Of a stretch of DNA of 9,877 nucleotides, positions 6,882 to 9,877 are shown in pieces; the first letter of the stretch is position 1; every line of letters begins with the position of its first letter. The translations under genes and the position numbers were made by a program. Source of the stretch: Alphaproteobacteria bacterium. Lineage in GTDB: Bacteria; Pseudomonadota; Alphaproteobacteria; Rhodospirillales; Rhodospirillaceae. Where the stretch lies: the NCBI GenBank assembly GCA_003250275.1, contig QKGW01000111.1, positions 1 through 9,877 on the forward strand. Reading direction: 5' to 3'. The notes beneath the pieces were generated by a model. The model ran no database searches. It was not told the origin of the DNA and saw only the letters and a list, made by a program, of their open reading frames with translations.

Positions 6882-6885
<4 letters not shown>
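6022..6885 (-). CDS. N-formylglutamate amidohydrolase family protein
   Basis: This 287-residue protein belongs to the N-formylglutamate amidohydrolase (HutG-type, PF05013) family, metal-dependent enzymes that hydrolyse N-formyl-L-glutamate to formate and glutamate. Family blocks are visible: DSPHSG at 27-32 with YP following, DANR at 81-84 where many relatives have VDxNR, VNCHSMPEF at 167-175, the polar stretch GDRDGTT at 194-200, and SLQIEINRRLYM at 244-255. It has no signal peptide. The ATG at 6885 overlaps the upstream ATPase stop (ATGA), and AGGAG stands 8 bases before it, so the start is well supported. No other histidine-utilisation gene is present, and it sits between a peptide-type ABC importer and a deacylase. 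A role on imported N-formyl or otherwise N-acylated amino acids is therefore as plausible as histidine breakdown (inference). Confidence 0.9.
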
Positions 6886-7921
<1,036 letters not shown>

Positions 7922-7925
<4 letters not shown>

Positions 7926-8914
7926 GACGCGGCTCCTTCGGGCATCGGGTGGAAGCAGCGGGCGAGGTGGCTGGCGCTCGGGCACGGCGCGAGCTCGGGC
8001 ATCGCGGTGCACTGTTCGGTCGCGCGCGGGCAGCGCGGCGCGAAGGCGCAGCCGGGCGGCAGGGCGAGGAACGACGGCGTCATGCCGGGGATCTGGGTGA
8101 GACGCGTGCCGCGGCGGTTGCGGCTCGGCACCGATCCGATCAGGCCGTGGGTGTAGGGGTGGCGCGGGTTGGCCACCACCTCGGCGATGCTGCCGGTTTC
8201 GACGATGCGCCCGGCGTACATCACCGCGACGCGGTCGGCGAGGCCGGAGATGATCGCGAGGTCGTGGGTGATCCAGATCAGCGCGGTGCCGGTTTCGCGG
8301 CAGAGCGCCTGCACCTCGGAGAGGATCTGCGCCTGGATGGTGACGTCGAGCGCGGTGGTCGGCTCGTCGGCGATGATCAGGTCGGGGCCGTGCAGAAGCG
8401 CGATCGCGATCGCGACGCGCTGGCGCATACCGCCCGAGAACTGGTGCGGATAGCTGTCGAGGCGTTCCTCGGGGCTCGGGATGCCGACGCGCCCGAGCGC
8501 GTCGCGCGCGGTGGCGCGGGCCTCGGCATGGCTGACCTTGCGGTGCGCGAGGATCGTCTCGACCATCTGGGTCTCGATCTTGAGGACCGGATTGAGGGTC
8601 ATCATCGGGTCCTGGAAGATCATCGCGATGCGGTCGCCGCGAAGCGAACGCAGGCGCTTCGGACTGGCGGTGGTGAGTTCCTCGCCGTTGAGGCGCACCG
8701 ACCCGCCGACGATGCGGCCGGGCTGGTCGATGAGGCCGAGGATCGAGAAGCCGGTCACCGACTTGCCCGAACCGGACTCGCCGACGAGGCCGAGAATTTC
8801 GCCGCGGTCGACGGAGAGGTCGACACCGTCGACGGACTTCACCACGCCGGCCTCGGTGAAGAAGTGGGTCTTGAGACCCTCGACCACGAGGGTCGGTTCC
8901 TTCGCTTCGGTCAT
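7922..8914 (-). CDS. DppD/OppD-type ATPase of a peptide ABC importer
   Basis: This 330-residue ATPase is the partner of the DppF-type subunit. Motifs are Walker A GESGSGKS at 45-52, Q-loop Gln101 in FQDPMMTLNP, signature FSGGMRQR at 159-166, Walker B LIIADE at 179-184 with catalytic Glu184, and switch His217 in ITHDLA. The C-terminal extension has Cys289, Cys295, Cys302 and Cys320, the cysteine set linked in this family to an iron-sulfur centre (recalled knowledge, not shown by sequence alone). The start is the ATG at 8914, which overlaps the permease stop (ATGA). A longer in-frame reading to 9301 runs antiparallel to no known domain, lies inside the permease gene and is rejected. No strong ribosome site precedes the ATG, so translation probably relies on coupling with the permease gene. 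Confidence 0.95.
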
Positions 8915-9834
8915 TTCTGCAGTCTCGGATTGAGGATGTCGCGCAAGTGGTCGCCGACGAGATTGATGGACACGACGGTGACGAGCAGGGTCACGCCGGG
9001 GAAGAAGCTCACCCAGTAGCGGCCGCTCATCATGAAGTCGAAGCCGTTGGCGATGAGCATACCGAGCGAGGGTTCGGTCACCGGCACGCCGACGCCGAGG
9101 AACGACAGCGTCGCCTCGAGCGCGATCGCGTGCGCCACCTGCATCGTCGCCACCACGATCAGCGGCGGCAGGCAGTTGGGCATCAGGTGGCCGAACACCA
9201 CGCGGGCGTAGGGCAGGCCGAGGCAGCGCGCCGCCTCGATGTATTCCTTGCGGCGCTCGACCAGCGCGTTGCCGCGCACGGTGCGGGCGTAGTACGCCCA
9301 CTGCAGCGCGACCAGGGCGATCATCACCTTGTCGACGCCGCGGCCGAGGATGGCGAGCAGGATCAGCGCGATCAGGATCGGCGGGAAGCCGAGCTGAAGA
9401 TCGACGAGGCGCATCACCAGGGCGTCGCGCCAGCCGCCCGAGTAGGCGGCGAACAGGCCCATGGCGAGGCCGATGACGAGCGCGATCGCGGTCGAGCCGA
9501 CGCCGACGCCGATCGAGATCCTGAGGCCGTAGAGGATCGCCGAGAGCATGTCGCGGCCCTGCTCGTCGGTGCCGAGCCAGTAGGTGCCGCCGGAGAACGC
9601 CTCGCCGCCGGGCGGGATGGTGCCGTCCATGATGTCGAGTGCGGCGAGGTCGTAGGGATTCTGCGGCGCGATCAGGGGTGCGAGGATCGCCGCGAGCGCG
9701 ATCAGGGCGAACACGATCAGCCCGCCCAACGCAATGCGGTTGGCGACGAACTTGCGCACCAGCCGCTGGAACGGCGTTTCGACCGAGATTTCCTTGGGCA
9801 TGGCGGGCGCGGTGAGGGGGGTGGCTTCGGTCAT
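8911..9834 (-). CDS. DppC/OppC-type permease of a peptide ABC importer
   Basis: This 307-residue inner-membrane protein has the OppC layout. A cytoplasmic N-terminus comes first, then a membrane segment at about 36-56, a periplasmic loop with the conserved YWLGTDEQGRDMLS block at 85-98, and further hydrophobic segments at about 104-130, 138-162, 168-188, 222-245 and 274-296. The cytoplasmic coupling helix carries the EAA motif: EAARCLGLPYARVVFGHLMP at about 200-219. The ATG at 9834 is preceded by AAGGAG 7 bases upstream and overlaps the stop of the DppB-type gene (ATGA). It forms the channel with that DppB-type subunit and is driven by the two downstream ATPases. The periplasmic binding protein (DppA type) is not in the window and may lie upstream. 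Confidence 0.95.
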   Translation of the reverse strand: MTEATPLTAPAMPKEISVETPFQRLVRKFVANRIALGGLIVFALIALAAILAPLIAPQNPYDLAALDIMDGTIPPGGEAFSGGTYWLGTDEQGRDMLSAILYGLRISIGVGVGSTAIALVIGLAMGLFAAYSGGWRDALVMRLVDLQLGFPPILIALILLAILGRGVDKVMIALVALQWAYYARTVRGNALVERRKEYIEAARCLGLPYARVVFGHLMPNCLPPLIVVATMQVAHAIALEATLSFLGVGVPVTEPSLGMLIANGFDFMMSGRYWVSFFPGVTLLVTVVSINLVGDHLRDILNPRLQK

Positions 9835-9877
9835 GCCGACTCCTTGCGCCGGACGCGCGGGTCGAGGATCGCGTAGA
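9831..9877 (-). CDS. C-terminal end of a DppB/OppB-type permease
   Basis: Only the last 14 complete codons are in the window, reading YAILDPRVRRKESA and then TGA at 9833-9831. YAxLDPRxR is the typical C-terminal sequence of DppB/OppB permeases, and the position directly before a DppC gene fits the standard gene order. The stop overlaps the DppC start, and the AAGGAG ribosome site of DppC lies inside these codons. The rest of the gene, and presumably the operon promoter and binding-protein gene, lie beyond base 9877. Confidence 0.8.
   Translation of the reverse strand, partial: YAILDPRVRRKESA

Noticed and set aside
7926..8012. A 29-codon N-terminal extension of the DppF-type ATPase
   Set aside because: It lies inside the DppD gene in another frame and is Arg/Pro-rich. 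The ATG at 7925 has a good ribosome site and the standard ATGA overlap.
8915..9301. A 129-codon N-terminal extension of the DppD-type ATPase
   Set aside because: It is a shadow of the permease gene. Conserved ATPase sequence begins just after the ATG at 8914.

Overview
The window reads as chromosomal DNA of a high-GC Gram-negative bacterium, most likely an alphaproteobacterium. Base composition is strongly G+C rich by eye, codon third positions are nearly always G or C, coding density is close to 100 %, and two genes carry signal peptides for export to a periplasm. I cannot name the genus. There is no RNA gene, insertion sequence, CRISPR array or phage gene here, and no stretch over about 110 bases lacks a gene.

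Layout. (1) Bases 1-1441, plus strand: the last 50 codons of an M20-family metallopeptidase/deacylase, overlapping by 4 bases an amidase-signature hydrolase. (2) Bases 1443-4748, minus strand: two tandem PhnD-like periplasmic binding proteins (about 59 % identical to each other by my hand alignment) followed directly by a membrane-anchored diguanylate cyclase with a periplasmic sensor region. No transporter permease or ATPase accompanies the binding proteins, so this looks like a sensing module rather than an importer. (3) Bases 4836-9877, minus strand: a tightly packed operon, in transcription order the C-terminus of a DppB-type permease, a DppC-type permease, DppD- and DppF-type ATPases, an N-formylglutamate amidohydrolase family enzyme and an ArgE-type acetylornithine deacetylase. 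Every junction in it overlaps by 4 to 8 bases.

How the parts may work together. The Dpp-type importer would bring in peptides or N-acylated amino acids. The N-formylglutamate amidohydrolase and ArgE-like deacylase, translated from the same message, would remove the N-substituent in the cytoplasm. The divergent M20/amidase pair nearby adds two more amide-bond hydrolases, so the region looks like a scavenging locus for amide-linked nitrogen compounds. The PhnD/PhnD/GGDEF module between them could report an extracellular ligand as a cyclic-di-GMP signal.

The most interesting points are the duplicated orphan binding proteins next to a cyclase, and a 12-base element that recurs upstream of both binding-protein genes. 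The amidase and cyclase genes converge with a single base between their stop codons.
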